From: Verrucomicrobiota bacterium
Lineage (GTDB): Bacteria; Verrucomicrobiota; Verrucomicrobiia; Limisphaerales; UBA9464
Reading direction: 5' to 3'
Assembly (NCBI GenBank): GCA_947454705.1
Contig: CANGKZ010000006.1
Location: 118,644-182,643 of the forward strand
Length of the DNA: 64,000 bases
In this document: in pieces, positions 18,390 to 27,336 of the stretch
How positions within the stretch are numbered: position 1 is the first letter of the stretch
Layout: each line of letters opens with the position of its first letter
Notes under the pieces: generated by a model
The model's input: only the letters and a program-made list of their open reading frames with translations
What the model was told of the DNA's origin: nothing
Database searches by the model: none
Made by a program: the position numbers and the translations under genes

Positions 18390-20008
18390 ATCCCTCCGTC
18401 CAAGGTCAGCTCGGGCTGATCCTCCATGCGCATTTGCCGTACGTCCGGCACCCGGAGCATCCGCGCTTTTTCGAGGAGACCTGGCTCTTCGAAGCCATCA
18501 CCGAATGCTACCTCCCGCTGGTCTGGCGGTGTGACGCCTGGACCCGTGATGCGCTTCCATGGCGGCTGTCGCTCACCCTCACGCCGACGCTCTGCGCGAT
18601 GCTGGGTGACCCATTTTTGGAACAGCGTTACCTCCGTCATCTGGATTCCCTGATCGAACTCGGAGGCAAGGAGCTCGACCGCATCGCGCTGGATCCTGTT
18701 CTGCGCCCCTTGGCCGAGTCGGCCGTGCGACATCTTCAGCAGTGCCGCGCCACCGAGCATCCCGGACGCTGGATTCTCGAACGCTTCCGGGTTCATTCCG
18801 ATGCCGGGAATCTGGAAATCCTCGGCTGCGCCGGCACGCATGCGCTGCTGCCGTTGCTGGTGTCGGAACCCGCGTCGCTCCGCGCTCAACTGGAGGTCGG
18901 TTGCGCGTCGCACGAACAATGGTTTGGCCGCATTCCGCGTGGATTCTGGCTTCCCGAATGCGGATGGACCCCGGAGCTGGAGGGGCCGCTGCTGGACCTC
19001 GGGGTGGAATGGATCGTTCTCGAATCCCACGGCGTTCTCGATGGCACGCCGACCCCGCATACCGCGGTGTTCCGTCCCGTGCGCACGCCGGGCGGGCTCG
19101 TGGCGGTGGGACGCGACCCCGCGAGCGCGCGCCAGGTCTGGAGCCGGTCCGGCGGCTATCCCGGCGATCCGCGGTACCGCGAGTTTCATCGCGATCTGGG
19201 CCACGATGCCGAATGGGATTACGTGCGTCCGCACCTCAGCACGGGCCGACGCACCTTCACCGGATTCAAATACCATCGGATCACCGGCGTGGACGTTCCG
19301 GCGGAATCCAAACAGCCGTATCTTCCCGCCGAGGCGGCGAATGCGGTGTCGGAGCACGCAGCGCATTTTGTGTCGGAGCGGCTTCGCATGTCGCGCAAAG
19401 TGGGGGCCGTGATGGGCGGAACCCCGCTGCTGGTGGCGCCGTACGATGCCGAATTGTTCGGACACTGGTGGCACGAAGGACCCGACTTTTTGGATCAAGT
19501 GATCCGGCGGACCTGTGAGCCTGGATCAGGATTGGAACTCGTGATTCCGGGGCGTCTTGCGGGCGGCGCAGCAATGTCGATGCCCGCAGCCTCGACCTGG
19601 GGCGAGGGCGGGCATCTTGCGGTGTGGCTCGACGAGTCGAACACCTGGATGCAAACGCCGCTGCGTCGTGCGGGCTGGGCGATGCGGTCGCTGGCCGACC
19701 GATACTCGGGGCGTCCGGTGGGTGCGGTGGTGGACCGGGCGTTGCGTCAGGCGGGACGCGAACTGTTGCTGGCGCAGTCGAGTGACTGGCCATTTTTGGT
19801 ACGCATGCGGACTGCGGGGGATTATCCGGCGGTGCGGATCCGGACGCATCTGGAGCGGTTCCATGCGCTGAGCGAGGCGTTGTCGGATTCGGATTCGGAG
19901 CGGATGGAAACGGATTCCGAATTTGAAACCCGGTTGAGCGAGTGGGAATCGATGAGTCCGATTTTTCCCTGGCTCGACTGGCGTGTGTGGCGCAGCCGGG
20001 GGGAGTGA
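18386..20008 (+). CDS. GH57 1,4-alpha-glucan branching enzyme (DUF1957)
   Basis: The 540-residue protein is a glycoside hydrolase family 57 enzyme. GLILHAHLPYVRHPE opens the barrel. FWLPECGW holds the catalytic nucleophile Glu at about residue 191, and APYDAELFGHWWHEGP holds the acid/base Asp at about residue 354. The length and the following helical domain match GH57 branching enzymes of Thermus and Thermococcus, which make alpha-1,6 branches in glycogen-like glucans. The GTG start overlaps the preceding gene's stop in a GTGA arrangement. An earlier in-frame start would run far into the MBL gene and is unlikely. No glgA or glgP is adjacent. Confidence 0.9.
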   Translation: MNPSVQGQLGLILHAHLPYVRHPEHPRFFEETWLFEAITECYLPLVWRCDAWTRDALPWRLSLTLTPTLCAMLGDPFLEQRYLRHLDSLIELGGKELDRIALDPVLRPLAESAVRHLQQCRATEHPGRWILERFRVHSDAGNLEILGCAGTHALLPLLVSEPASLRAQLEVGCASHEQWFGRIPRGFWLPECGWTPELEGPLLDLGVEWIVLESHGVLDGTPTPHTAVFRPVRTPGGLVAVGRDPASARQVWSRSGGYPGDPRYREFHRDLGHDAEWDYVRPHLSTGRRTFTGFKYHRITGVDVPAESKQPYLPAEAANAVSEHAAHFVSERLRMSRKVGAVMGGTPLLVAPYDAELFGHWWHEGPDFLDQVIRRTCEPGSGLELVIPGRLAGGAAMSMPAASTWGEGGHLAVWLDESNTWMQTPLRRAGWAMRSLADRYSGRPVGAVVDRALRQAGRELLLAQSSDWPFLVRMRTAGDYPAVRIRTHLERFHALSEALSDSDSERMETDSEFETRLSEWESMSPIFPWLDWRVWRSRGE

Positions 20009-20017
20009 GAATCGGAC

Positions 20018-20038
20018 ATCGAAGATCGCAGATCGAAG
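20018..20038. repeat. Three heptamers of ATCGAAG type
   Basis: Just after the GH57 stop, ATCGAAG, ATCGCAG, ATCGAAG run with a 7-bp period. It is unrelated in sequence to the TTGGACT array 300 bp further on but shares its period. Confidence 0.7.
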
Positions 20039-20046
20039 AGGGCAAA

Positions 20047-20102
20047 ACGGTGGAGGGCTCGGTTCCACCCAAGCCCCAAGTTCGTTTGCGGACCCCGTGT
20101 GA
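20047..20102 (+). repeat. Single end of the 4901-5095 element family
   Basis: GGTGGAGGGCTCGGTTCCAC followed by CCAAGCCCC and GTTCGTTTGCGGACCCCGTG matches, in reverse orientation, the right end of the element at 4901-5095. The opposite end is missing, so this looks like a decayed or solo copy. Confidence 0.7.
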
Positions 20103-20136
20103 AGGCGCAGCGATTGGGACTGTTTTGCTTCGCGTC

Positions 20137-20318
20137 TTCGTAGCCGCCGCCGGGAGAAGGCGGATCACCCCAAGCGATGGAGTGGTCTTCGTTGGATTGG
20201 GCGGGAGTGACGCAATTGACAAACCGCCCGCGATGGGTACCGCGAGTCCGGCCCAATAAAAGTACGGGCGCGTTTCTGGAATCCGACTGATCCGCCTCGT
20301 CCCCTCGGCGGCTACGAA
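20137..20318 (+). mobile_element. MITE-like dispersed element, copy 1
   Basis: The element starts TTCGTAGCCGCCG...GGGAGAAGGCGGATCA and ends TGATCCGCCTCGTCCCC...CGGCGGCTACGAA, which are imperfect inverted repeats of about 30 bp. A second copy in the same orientation occupies 63604-63796. The two copies share long internal blocks, such as GAAGGCGGATCACCCC, GTCCGGCCCAAT and CGTTTCTGGAATCCG. It encodes no protein. A TTGGACT heptamer array follows 25 bp later. Confidence 0.78.
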
Positions 20319-20342
20319 AACAAAACGCGCCGCAGCTCAACC

Positions 20343-20413
20343 TTGGACTTTGGACTTTGGACTTTGGACTTTGGACTTTGGACTTTGGACTTTGGACTTT
20401 GGACTTTGGACTT
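20343..20413 (+). repeat. TTGGACT heptamer array (about 10 copies)
   Basis: About ten uninterrupted copies of the 7-bp unit TTGGACT lie in the gap between the GH57 gene and the ABC ATPase gene. Because 7 is not a multiple of 3, the array is open in several frames and yields spurious DFGLWTL-repeat ORFs. The same unit is found at 63873-64000 and in degenerate form near 28049 and 56651. Confidence 0.95.
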
Positions 20414-20424
20414 CGCCTCCGTCC

Positions 20425-21411
20425 CTAACTCCTCCCCTTCAACTGATCCGCCTCGACCCAGCAGGCACTCCAGCGGCCGGGTTGGATTTCCCGCAGGGCA
20501 GGGCGTTCGGATCGGCACCGGTCCTGGGCGATCGGACAGCGCGGGTGAAACGGGCAACCGGAGGGCGGATCGATCGGTGACGGCGGATCGCCGCGCAGCA
20601 CGATGCGTTTCTGACGCGATGTCGCATCGAGCGTTGGCACCGCCGACAGCAGGGCAGCCGTGTACGGATGCGAGGGACGCCGGCATACTTCGCGGGCCGG
20701 TCCCAGTTCGACCACGCGTCCGAGATACATCACCGCCACGCGCTGGCACAGATGCTCCACCACCGCCAGGTCGTGGGAAATGAACAGCAACGCCACGCCC
20801 CGCTCGCGCTGGAGATCCTGCAGCAGGTTCACCACCTGCGCCTGCACGCTCACATCCAGCGCACTCACCGGTTCATCACACACCAGCAGCTTCGGCTCCA
20901 CCGCGAGCGCGCGCGCAATCACGATGCGTTGACGCTGCCCGCCGCTGAATTCGTGCGGGTACCGGTCGGCATGATCCGCGTGCAGCCCGACCGATCGCAG
21001 CAGCGTCGCAATGCGTTCCGCGCGCTCTGCGGGAGTCGAAGCAATCCCGTGGATTTCGAGCGGCTCGGCGAGGCTTTGTCCGACGGTGAGCCGGGGATTC
21101 AACGACCCGAACGGGTCCTGGAAAATCATCTGGAACTGCCGGCGCCGGCTTCGCAGTTCCCCGGCGGGCAGGTGCGTGATGTCCTCGCCGTTGAAACGAA
21201 TCGTTCCCGAAGTGGGCTCGATCAGACGGAGCAGGGCGCGTCCGAGCGTGGTTTTCCCGCATCCGCTCTCGCCCACCAACCCCACGGCTTCGCCCGCCGC
21301 CACGGTGAGGGAAAGGTCCTCCACCGCGTGGACCACCCGGGTCCCGCGGCCGAAGAAACCGCGTTCCACCGGGAAGCGCACCTGAAGGGATTCGAGTTCG
21401 AGCAGCGGCAT
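20425..21411 (-). CDS. Oligopeptide/dipeptide-type ABC transporter ATP-binding protein (OppF/DppF-like)
   Basis: This 328-residue cytoplasmic ATPase would power uptake of peptides, opines or nickel complexes by a binding-protein-dependent importer. It shows Walker [10 protein letters not shown] (about 48-56), the Q-loop [10 protein letters not shown], the signature FSGGQRQR, Walker [13 protein letters not shown] and the switch His in FISHDL. The C-terminal oligopeptide-type extension includes CPFHPRCP. The N-terminal '[16 protein letters not shown]' insertion is typical of OppF rather than OppD. It follows the OppD-like gene by 22 bp on the same strand. The permeases and binding protein are not within the window, so the substrate is unknown. 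Confidence 0.92.
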   Translation of the reverse strand: MPLLELESLQVRFPVERGFFGRGTRVVHAVEDLSLTVAAGEAVGLVGESGCGKTTLGRALLRLIEPTSGTIRFNGEDITHLPAGELRSRRRQFQMIFQDPFGSLNPRLTVGQSLAEPLEIHGIASTPAERAERIATLLRSVGLHADHADRYPHEFSGGQRQRIVIARALAVEPKLLVCDEPVSALDVSVQAQVVNLLQDLQRERGVALLFISHDLAVVEHLCQRVAVMYLGRVVELGPAREVCRRPSHPYTAALLSAVPTLDATSRQKRIVLRGDPPSPIDPPSGCPFHPRCPIAQDRCRSERPALREIQPGRWSACWVEADQLKGRS

Positions 21412-21432
21412 GGAAAAAGGGACGGCAGGACG

Positions 21433-22410
21433 TCAGGAGGATGCGGTCGAACCTGGGGCTGAGTGCGGACAACGGACCGACCGGTTGCCGGCGATGGACT
21501 TCAACGAAGGCGCGAGCGTCCGGCAATCGTCCTGCACCACCGGGCAGCGTGGCGCGAAGCGGCACCCGGCCGGCCACGTTCCAGGCATGGGCACGGTTCC
21601 CGGGATGGCAATCAAGCGTTCCCGGGGGTGTCCCAATTCTGGAACACTCTGGATGAGGGCCCGCGTGTACGGGTGCGCGGGGGCGTGGAGCAGCGAGCCG
21701 ACCGGGGCGGTTTCCACGATTTGTCCCGCGTACATCACGGCCACTCGATCGGCGATTTCCCCCACAAGGCCGAGGTTGTGGGTGATGAGCAGGATGGCCA
21801 TGCCGAGGCGCTGCTTCAGGTCTTTGAGCAGTTCGAGGATCTGGGCCTGGATGGTGACGTCGAGGGCTGTGGTGGGTTCATCGGCGATGAGCAACCGCGG
21901 TTCGGTGGCGATGGCCATGGCGATCATCACGCGCTGCTGCATGCCGCCGGAGAGTTCATGCGGGTAACTCCGGGCGCGGCGTTCTGGATCCGGGATTCCC
22001 ACATCGCCGAGCAGTCGCACCACCTCGGCCTGGGTGGCCTTGGCAGGGCGGTGGATCTGGAGGGTTTCCAGGATTTGGGATCCCACGCGGAACACCGGGT
22101 TCAGTGCGGCGGCGGGTTCCTGAAACACGTAGCTCACCACACCGCCGCGAATCCGCTGAAGCTCCCGCGGGCTCATGGACAAGATGTCGTGTCCCTCGAC
22201 TTCGATGCGTCCGCCGGAGTAGCGGGCCGGCGGTTCGGGAAGCAGACGGCCAATGCTCAAGGCCGTGACGCTTTTCCCGCAGCCGCTTTCGCCAACCAGG
22301 CAGAGCGTCTCACCGGGTTCGATGCTGAACGACACGCCATCCACCGCGCGGACCCATCGGTCGTTGAGGCGGAACTCCACCTCGAGGTCATGGATGGAAA
22401 GCAGGGGCAT
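21433..22410 (-). CDS. Oligopeptide/dipeptide-type ABC transporter ATP-binding protein (OppD/DppD-like)
   Basis: This 325-residue ATPase is the usual partner of the OppF-like protein downstream. Walker A is GESGCGKSV (about 38-46). The Q-loop is [17 protein letters not shown], the signature LSGGMQQRV and Walker [13 protein letters not shown], followed by the switch His in [15 protein letters not shown]. The C-terminus has the peptide-type cysteine motif [14 protein letters not shown]. The ATG at 22410 is followed directly by [11 protein letters not shown], the normal start. It is the first gene of a two-gene unit. No permease genes flank it, which is unusual for this family. Confidence 0.92.
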   Translation of the reverse strand: MPLLSIHDLEVEFRLNDRWVRAVDGVSFSIEPGETLCLVGESGCGKSVTALSIGRLLPEPPARYSGGRIEVEGHDILSMSPRELQRIRGGVVSYVFQEPAAALNPVFRVGSQILETLQIHRPAKATQAEVVRLLGDVGIPDPERRARSYPHELSGGMQQRVMIAMAIATEPRLLIADEPTTALDVTIQAQILELLKDLKQRLGMAILLITHNLGLVGEIADRVAVMYAGQIVETAPVGSLLHAPAHPYTRALIQSVPELGHPRERLIAIPGTVPMPGTWPAGCRFAPRCPVVQDDCRTLAPSLKSIAGNRSVRCPHSAPGSTASS

Positions 22411-22585
22411 CGGGAAGGTTGGGCAGATCAGGCAAGGCGATCGATCGCGTCGGGGCCACCTTCCCGCAGCCGACCCGGCGGATGCAAGGATCGGCGTGAG
22501 TGGAACGCGAAGGGAGACCCGTTTTTTCAGGAATTCGACCCTCGGACGGCCAATGTCCGACCCCTCCCTCTAACCTCACTCGCAT

Positions 22586-22969
22586 ATGAACTTTCATTCC
22601 GATCACTTCTCCTCGCTGAAGGGGAATCTCCTCTCGAAGTCGAACGACTGGGTGCGCTGGTGCCGCAGCCGGTTCTCGCCCGGCAAGCTGATCGTGGCCA
22701 TTGGGTCGGCCCGGTTGTATCAGCTTTCGGATGGGCGGTTTCGTCTGGTGGGCGGGACGGATCACGACCGTCAGGCGGTGCGCGAGTGGACCAGTTTGTT
22801 CTGCCACGAGGCCGTGTGGCGCGAGGATGATTCGGATCCGCTGCCTTCGCCCGATGGCGGGGCCTGCCGGCGTCGGCTGGTGCCGCGGGCACGGCGGCTG
22901 CGGATTCGCGATCGGATCGACCGTTGCTTCAAGCGCAGCTGGATCCCGGTGGAATCGGCCGCCCGATGA
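22586..22969 (+). CDS. Hypothetical protein, 127 residues
   Basis: The reading frame starts with ATG at 22586 (NFHSDHFSSLKGNLLSK) in the divergent gap opposite the OppD-like gene. It is rich in Arg, with paired basic residues in the C-terminal third (RRRLVPRARRLRIRDRIDR). No signal peptide, membrane segment or known motif is visible. The next small gene follows 71 bp later on the same strand. A small soluble nucleic-acid-associated protein is possible, but I do not recognise the family. Confidence 0.55.
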   Translation: MNFHSDHFSSLKGNLLSKSNDWVRWCRSRFSPGKLIVAIGSARLYQLSDGRFRLVGGTDHDRQAVREWTSLFCHEAVWREDDSDPLPSPDGGACRRRLVPRARRLRIRDRIDRCFKRSWIPVESAAR

Positions 22970-23040
22970 GTGGGGAGACGGAACGAGAAAAAGCGGTGAA
23001 ATCAGTGAAATCCGCCCCGGTTTCGGGCTAGACTTCGGGC

Positions 23041-23367
23041 GTGTCTGGCTCTGCACCCAAGTACGAACGCATCACTCTCGACGGCGTGGAATATCAATGG
23101 CTCTACCGTCATGGGTGGGGAAATCTGCGTGGCGGGGCGGGGTATTATGGCGTGTCGGTCTCGGTGTGGTTGGAGCCGGAACGCACGCGCGAGCTGGTGA
23201 TTGATTTCCCGTTTTCGCGTTTCGGCATGCGCACGCCCCCGCGCAAGGCGATGTTGATCGAAGCCTTCACACCGGCCATCGAAGCCGCCCTGGCCAACGG
23301 CTGGGACCCGGAGAGCCGCGGCCGTGCGTATCGCTACGAAGTGCCCGAGACGGAGGGTGCAAAATGA
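23041..23367 (+). CDS. Conserved hypothetical protein, 108 residues
   Basis: From a GTG at 23041 the protein reads SGSAPKYERITLDGVEYQW, then YYGVSVSVWLEPERTRELVIDFPF and a helix around AMLIEAFTPAIEAALANGWDP. The alternating strand pattern followed by one amphipathic helix suggests a small alpha/beta domain; I do not recognise a family. No signal peptide is seen. Its stop codon lies in the left arm of a 26-bp inverted repeat that also contains, in the mirror arm, the stop of the convergent helicase gene. Confidence 0.65.
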   Translation: MSGSAPKYERITLDGVEYQWLYRHGWGNLRGGAGYYGVSVSVWLEPERTRELVIDFPFSRFGMRTPPRKAMLIEAFTPAIEAALANGWDPESRGRAYRYEVPETEGAK

Positions 23368-23451
23368 ATAATTAAAAATTAAAAATGTGGAACGTCGCGC
23401 CTTCGCCTCGCGGCGTATTCTCCCAATTTTTAATTTTTAATTTCTCATTTT
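23361..23451. terminator. AT-rich 26-bp inverted repeat shared by two convergent genes
   Basis: The arms 23361-23386 and 23426-23451 are near-perfect inverse copies built of AAAATGA plus AATTAAAAATTAAAAAT, enclosing a 39-bp GC-rich loop. The inner 17 bp are exact. Both convergent genes stop at the TGA of the AAAATGA end. The arms also run with a 7-bp period (ATTAAAA). It is a plausible bidirectional terminator or a repeat that inserted precisely at the gene ends. Confidence 0.7.
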
Positions 23452-26234
23452 GAATTGGTGTCCCCTCCCGGCACTTCCGCTTCCATGTGTTGCCACCACT
23501 GGTGACACAGCCGTTCGAGGGATTCCCGCGGATCTTCGACCATCAGGGTTTCCTTCAACCGGGTGGCGTACATGGCAAAGGACAGTGGCGTCACCTGCGG
23601 TACGGCACGCAGCCGGATGGGAAGGGAGCGCGCTTTTCTCGATTTGAGATATTCGAGCGCCAGCTCCCGATCGAGAAAGGTGTGCCACGTGTCGCGTCGC
23701 GCCTCCCGCAGCAGCACGTGGTCGGGCTCGTGCTTCAGCAACACGTTGAAGATGACTTCGGCGCTCCACTGCACCTTTCGCAGGGCCCGCGCTTCACCGA
23801 AATAATTTCGATAAATCATCAACCCGGTCTGGGCCGCATTTCGGAAGCTGTGCTGAAGAAGGTCGGACGACCGCAGTGCATGTTCCAGGTCGTCGTCGAA
23901 TCCCTCTGGATCCAGCAATGCCGGAAGGTCCGACGCTGTCAGTCGTTGGCCGAGGGTTACGGTCAGGACGAATCCGTAATCATCCGCCGTCACCACCGCA
24001 TTGCCGCCGATTCGGCGCGACAGTCGAACCGTCACGACACGGGCCAGGGTGTCGTTGGCCGCACGTCCGAGCAGGGTGTGGAAGAAGTAATGTACGGAAT
24101 CCTGCTGCAAAAGCCCCGGCGGTGGTGGGGCGGACGCATCCGTTCTCGTTTTGGGCCTCGGACCTTTCGGCTTTTCAAACAGACGCCCTCGCAGCCCGGC
24201 TGTGATCTTGGGCGGACCTGCGAGCGCGAGAAGCAACTCCTGCTGGGGATCCGGCTTCGGAGCGGTGCCCGAATTCGCAGGACTGGCGTCGCGGGGTTCG
24301 TCCGCTTCTTGAGTTGGTTCGATGAATTCCTCCACCAGCAGAAAATCGTCGGTGGGGATTTCGCTCAAATGATGCTGGGCGGCGTGAATCCGGAAAATCA
24401 CGGAGGCATTGGGTTCCGCGCATTCGAGCCGCTTCGCCACCCAGGGGATGAGCGACGGGGTTTCTCGGAAGGGAAGGGCTTCGATGCGTTGCCGCAGTTC
24501 GGCCCGAAAGGAAGCAATCTCGCGGGCAACGCGGTTCGAAAGCGGCATCTTGTTGGCCCCCCACCGGGGAACCGTGGGAATTGCCCCATCGGCCCGGCGC
24601 ACGTGCGCTTCCATTCCGGTGGTCTTCTCGAGCTGAAGAGCGCGACCGCCCAGCATGAAGACGTCGCCCGCGCGAATCCCGCGCATGAAGCCCTCTTCGA
24701 CGGTGCCAAGCGGGCGACCGCCTAGCACCACACGCACCACGCCCTCGGTGGCGATGGTTCCGATGTTCATCAGGAAATCCCGTCGCGAGGCGCCCGCCCG
24801 GGCTTCGTATCGACCGCTGGATTCCATCACCACGATCCGGCCAAACACGTCCGCGTATTGCTTTCGGAGCGACTGGCCTCCTCCGGCCAAGTATTCGAGC
24901 ACGGCATCGAAATCCTCGCGGGAGAGATTTCGATACGGATAGCTCCTGCGCACCAACGCGTACGCCTCCTCCCTCACTACTTCGCCGAGGCATCCCATAG
25001 ACATCAGGTGCTGCGCCAGCACATCCAGCGGCGCTTCCGGAATGCGAATGGCGTCCAAGTGCCCTCGACGGGCCAAAAGAGCCGTAGCGCAGCATTCCAC
25101 CAGGTCGTGGACGTTCGTCGCCATCAGCAACCCGCGGCTTAATTCGTCGATCCGATGTCCCGCCCGCCCGGTCCGTTGCAGGGCCTTGGCCACTCCCTTA
25201 GGGGTGGAGAGCATGACGACGAGATCGATCGATCCAATGTCGATGCCCAGCTCCAGCGAAGTCGAACACACCACCGCGCGCAGTTCACCGCGCTTGAGGC
25301 GGTCCTCGACCTCCAACCGGGCATCGCGGTCCAGACTGCCATGGTGGCACTCAATTTGATTCGCCAGCGCGGGCAGTTTTTCCTTCAGCCAAAAGGTGGC
25401 CGATTCCGCCCCGCTTCGAGTGTTCGTGAACACCAAGGTGGTACGGAACTTCTGCACCAATTTGGACAAGGCTCCCATCATCCGCACCCCGGTGAATCCG
25501 GCCATCGGGTAGGGATTCCGTTGCAGCGGGGTGTACACCTTCAGTTCGATGCGTTTGACGGTGTCGGCCTGGACAACGGTGTATGGACGCCCGGTGCCGC
25601 AGAGGAACTGCGCAACGTCATCGACCGGGGCGACGGTGGCGCTGAGTCCGATGCGTTGGACCGGCGGCAGGCTGCCGAGGGTGGAACGAAGGTCGTCCAA
25701 CCGCGCCATGCTGAGTGCGAGGTGGGTTCCGCGTTTGTTTTCCGCGAGGGAGTGCACTTCATCCACGATCACCCACCGGATGCTCAGCAGCTGGCGGATC
25801 CAGCGCGGCTGGCTGAGCAGGAGGCCGAGGCTCTCCGGCGTGGTGACCAGCAGATGGGGCGGGGACTCGATCTGGCGCTGGCGCTCCTTGTCGTCGGTGT
25901 CGCCCGACCGGATTCCCACGCGGATGGGAGACGGGTCCCCGTAGGCTTCCCGGAGCGGACCGGTCAGATTCCGGGCGAGGTCGTATCCCAAGGCTCGCAA
26001 GGGCGAGAGATAGAGGCACTGGAGGCCATCCTTCAGCCGATCTTCGGCGTGTTCCCGGGCGAGGGTGCGCAGGATTTCGTGGAAGGCGGCGAAGGTCTTG
26101 CCCGTGCCGGTTGGGGAGACGATCAGCACGTTCTTCCCCTCCCGAATCCTGGGCCACGCCTCCGCCTGGGGCGGGGTGGGCCCGGCGAAGCGGCTGGCGA
26201 ACCAGCGTTCGAGCGGGGTCGGGTCAGAGGACAT
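23445..26234 (-). CDS. lhr: Lhr-family DEAD/DEAH-box helicase (Lhr core)
   Basis: The protein (929 residues from ATG 26234, MSSDPTPLERWF) is a superfamily 2 ATP-dependent helicase of the Lhr type, thought to act in DNA repair or recombination. Motifs in order: Walker A SPTGTGKTF (about 38-46), the Ib-like TTPESLGLLL, motif II VDEVHSL, motif III LSAT, FTNTRSGAE, STSLELGIDIGSIDLV and motif VI RTGRAGHR. Winged-helix and Lhr-core domains follow. The extra C-terminal domain of long actinobacterial Lhr is absent. An upstream in-frame ATG at 26327 would add 31 unlikely residues. It is convergent with the small gene ending at 23367. Confidence 0.9.
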   Translation of the reverse strand: MSSDPTPLERWFASRFAGPTPPQAEAWPRIREGKNVLIVSPTGTGKTFAAFHEILRTLAREHAEDRLKDGLQCLYLSPLRALGYDLARNLTGPLREAYGDPSPIRVGIRSGDTDDKERQRQIESPPHLLVTTPESLGLLLSQPRWIRQLLSIRWVIVDEVHSLAENKRGTHLALSMARLDDLRSTLGSLPPVQRIGLSATVAPVDDVAQFLCGTGRPYTVVQADTVKRIELKVYTPLQRNPYPMAGFTGVRMMGALSKLVQKFRTTLVFTNTRSGAESATFWLKEKLPALANQIECHHGSLDRDARLEVEDRLKRGELRAVVCSTSLELGIDIGSIDLVVMLSTPKGVAKALQRTGRAGHRIDELSRGLLMATNVHDLVECCATALLARRGHLDAIRIPEAPLDVLAQHLMSMGCLGEVVREEAYALVRRSYPYRNLSREDFDAVLEYLAGGGQSLRKQYADVFGRIVVMESSGRYEARAGASRRDFLMNIGTIATEGVVRVVLGGRPLGTVEEGFMRGIRAGDVFMLGGRALQLEKTTGMEAHVRRADGAIPTVPRWGANKMPLSNRVAREIASFRAELRQRIEALPFRETPSLIPWVAKRLECAEPNASVIFRIHAAQHHLSEIPTDDFLLVEEFIEPTQEADEPRDASPANSGTAPKPDPQQELLLALAGPPKITAGLRGRLFEKPKGPRPKTRTDASAPPPPGLLQQDSVHYFFHTLLGRAANDTLARVVTVRLSRRIGGNAVVTADDYGFVLTVTLGQRLTASDLPALLDPEGFDDDLEHALRSSDLLQHSFRNAAQTGLMIYRNYFGEARALRKVQWSAEVIFNVLLKHEPDHVLLREARRDTWHTFLDRELALEYLKSRKARSLPIRLRAVPQVTPLSFAMYATRLKETLMVEDPRESLERLCHQWWQHMEAEVPGGDTNSK

Positions 26235-26499
26235 GGCCCGGCAGAATACCCGAGTCGGGTTCCGGGGCAATCGCTCCGACCCCTTTGGGACGCACCAAGT
26301 TTGGAACGTCCCGGCCGCCGATTTCAAACATCTGTCAATCGTTCGTTGCGTTTTTTTATCGGCCTCAGTATCAACGGGCGTGGCCCGCTGGCTTCATTCA
26401 CCGACATCCTTTTCGACGCCGACTCCCGTGTCGGAGCCTTCCGCTCCGGAAACCGGGAATTCTCGGTTTGCGAACGGCTCCCGGAGCTCGTTCTTACGG

Positions 26500-26826
26500 A
26501 TGGTTTGGATCGGGGTGGTTCTGGCCGGAATCGCGACAGGATGCGCGTCCGGACCCAATTGGAATCAGCGCATCGGTCATTACGCGTACGACGACGCGGT
26601 GCAGGAATTTGGTCCGCCGGAGAGCAAGGAAACGCTCACCGACGGGACCTTGGTGGCGGATTGGATGCTCAGCAGCGGTCGAATCGTCAGTTCGCCCAGC
26701 TTTGGGTATCGGCACCGCCGGTACTGGGGCAGTGCGGTGGATGTGTACGAGACGCCGGAGGCTCACTTGGTCCTCACTTTTGGACCGGACAAGAAGCTCA
26801 CCAAGATGCGGCAGGTGTACAAATAA
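26500..26826 (+). CDS. Small lipoprotein, BamE/SmpA-like in outline
   Basis: From ATG 26500 the protein (108 residues) begins VWIGVVLAGIATGCASG, a lipoprotein signal with Cys at about residue 16, so it is probably anchored in a membrane of the envelope. The mature part has the pattern AVQEFGPPES..TDGTLVADW.....VLTFGPDKKLTKMRQVYK. This recalls the short two-helix, three-strand BamE/SmpA domain, but without a decisive motif. An in-frame open stretch continues upstream without lipoprotein character. The FtsB-like gene follows 68 bp later. Confidence 0.7.
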   Translation: MVWIGVVLAGIATGCASGPNWNQRIGHYAYDDAVQEFGPPESKETLTDGTLVADWMLSSGRIVSSPSFGYRHRRYWGSAVDVYETPEAHLVLTFGPDKKLTKMRQVYK

Positions 26827-26894
26827 CGAGAACGGAATCGGTCGAAGCAGTTCGCAACGTTCGAACCCAATTTTTAAGCAAGAGCACGAACATC

Positions 26895-27215
26895 ATGGCG
26901 GCACCGCAACAAGGCGAAGTAGAACTGGGATTTTTCGGTTGGATGAACCGTGTCCTGGTCGTGCTGATCGTGCTGGCGGTGCTGGCGGGCATCGGCATGA
27001 GCTATCTGCCCCTGATCCAGAAAAATCAGCAATACCAGGAGCGGGTTCAGCGCAAGCAGGCGGAAGTAGAGCGGTTGGAGGCTGAGACCAAGCGACTGGA
27101 TACGGAGATCCGGCTTCTCAAAACCGACTCCCGATTCCTCGAACGCAAAATCCGCGAACTCGGCTACGCCAGGCCCGATGAGCTGGTGGTGACGTTCAAA
27201 GATGGCGTGAAGTAG
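26895..27215 (+). CDS. Septum formation initiator family protein (FtsB/DivIC-like)
   Basis: The 106-residue protein from ATG 26895 has a short cytoplasmic N-terminus, one membrane helix at about residues 17-36 (VLVVLIVLAVLAGIG...) and a coiled coil (YQERVQRKQAEVERLEAETK) ending in ELGYARPDELVV. The last motif is the classic FtsB/DivIC end, where an ExxAR or GYxxPxE segment follows the coil. Such proteins join FtsL and FtsQ in the divisome. The continuous open frame upstream overlaps the lipoprotein and the helicase antisense and is not coding. Confidence 0.82.
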   Translation: MAAPQQGEVELGFFGWMNRVLVVLIVLAVLAGIGMSYLPLIQKNQQYQERVQRKQAEVERLEAETKRLDTEIRLLKTDSRFLERKIRELGYARPDELVVTFKDGVK

Positions 27216-27313
27216 GCCCGGCTCGATTCCCGGGGCCTCCAGGGAACGGATCGTCGACTGAAAGTCCTGGGCCCCGAGGTTCTAAGTTCGGGAATCCCAC
27301 TCCTAGATCCTTC

Positions 27314-27336
27314 ATCCAGCATCTGGCATCTGGATC
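27314..27336. repeat. Heptamers of ATCCAGC/ATCTGGC type
   Basis: ATCCAGC, ATCTGGC, ATCTGGA run with a 7-bp period in the gap between two plus-strand genes. A closely related run lies at 57840-57863 and, inverted, at 733-751. The rest of the gap 27216-27450 shows nothing recognisable. Confidence 0.7.

Noticed and set aside
20137..20318. Structured non-coding RNA
   Set aside because: The inverted ends could fold, but a second copy with divergent interior and MITE-like ends favours a mobile element; no promoter or terminator is visible.
20343..20413. CRISPR array
   Set aside because: The TTGGACT units abut directly with no spacers and the unit is only 7 bp; no cas genes are present.
20343..20783. 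Small protein with DFGLWTL repeats
   Set aside because: It is the translation of the heptamer array, open in several frames because 7 is not divisible by 3; no RBS or conserved context.
21463..22830. 455-codon plus-strand open frame
   Set aside because: Antisense to the OppD-like ATPase gene and overlapping a supported small gene; no motif seen.
25155..26894. Upstream extension of the FtsB-like gene to 686 codons
   Set aside because: The extension runs antisense to the helicase and through the lipoprotein gene; the domain begins at the ATG 26895.
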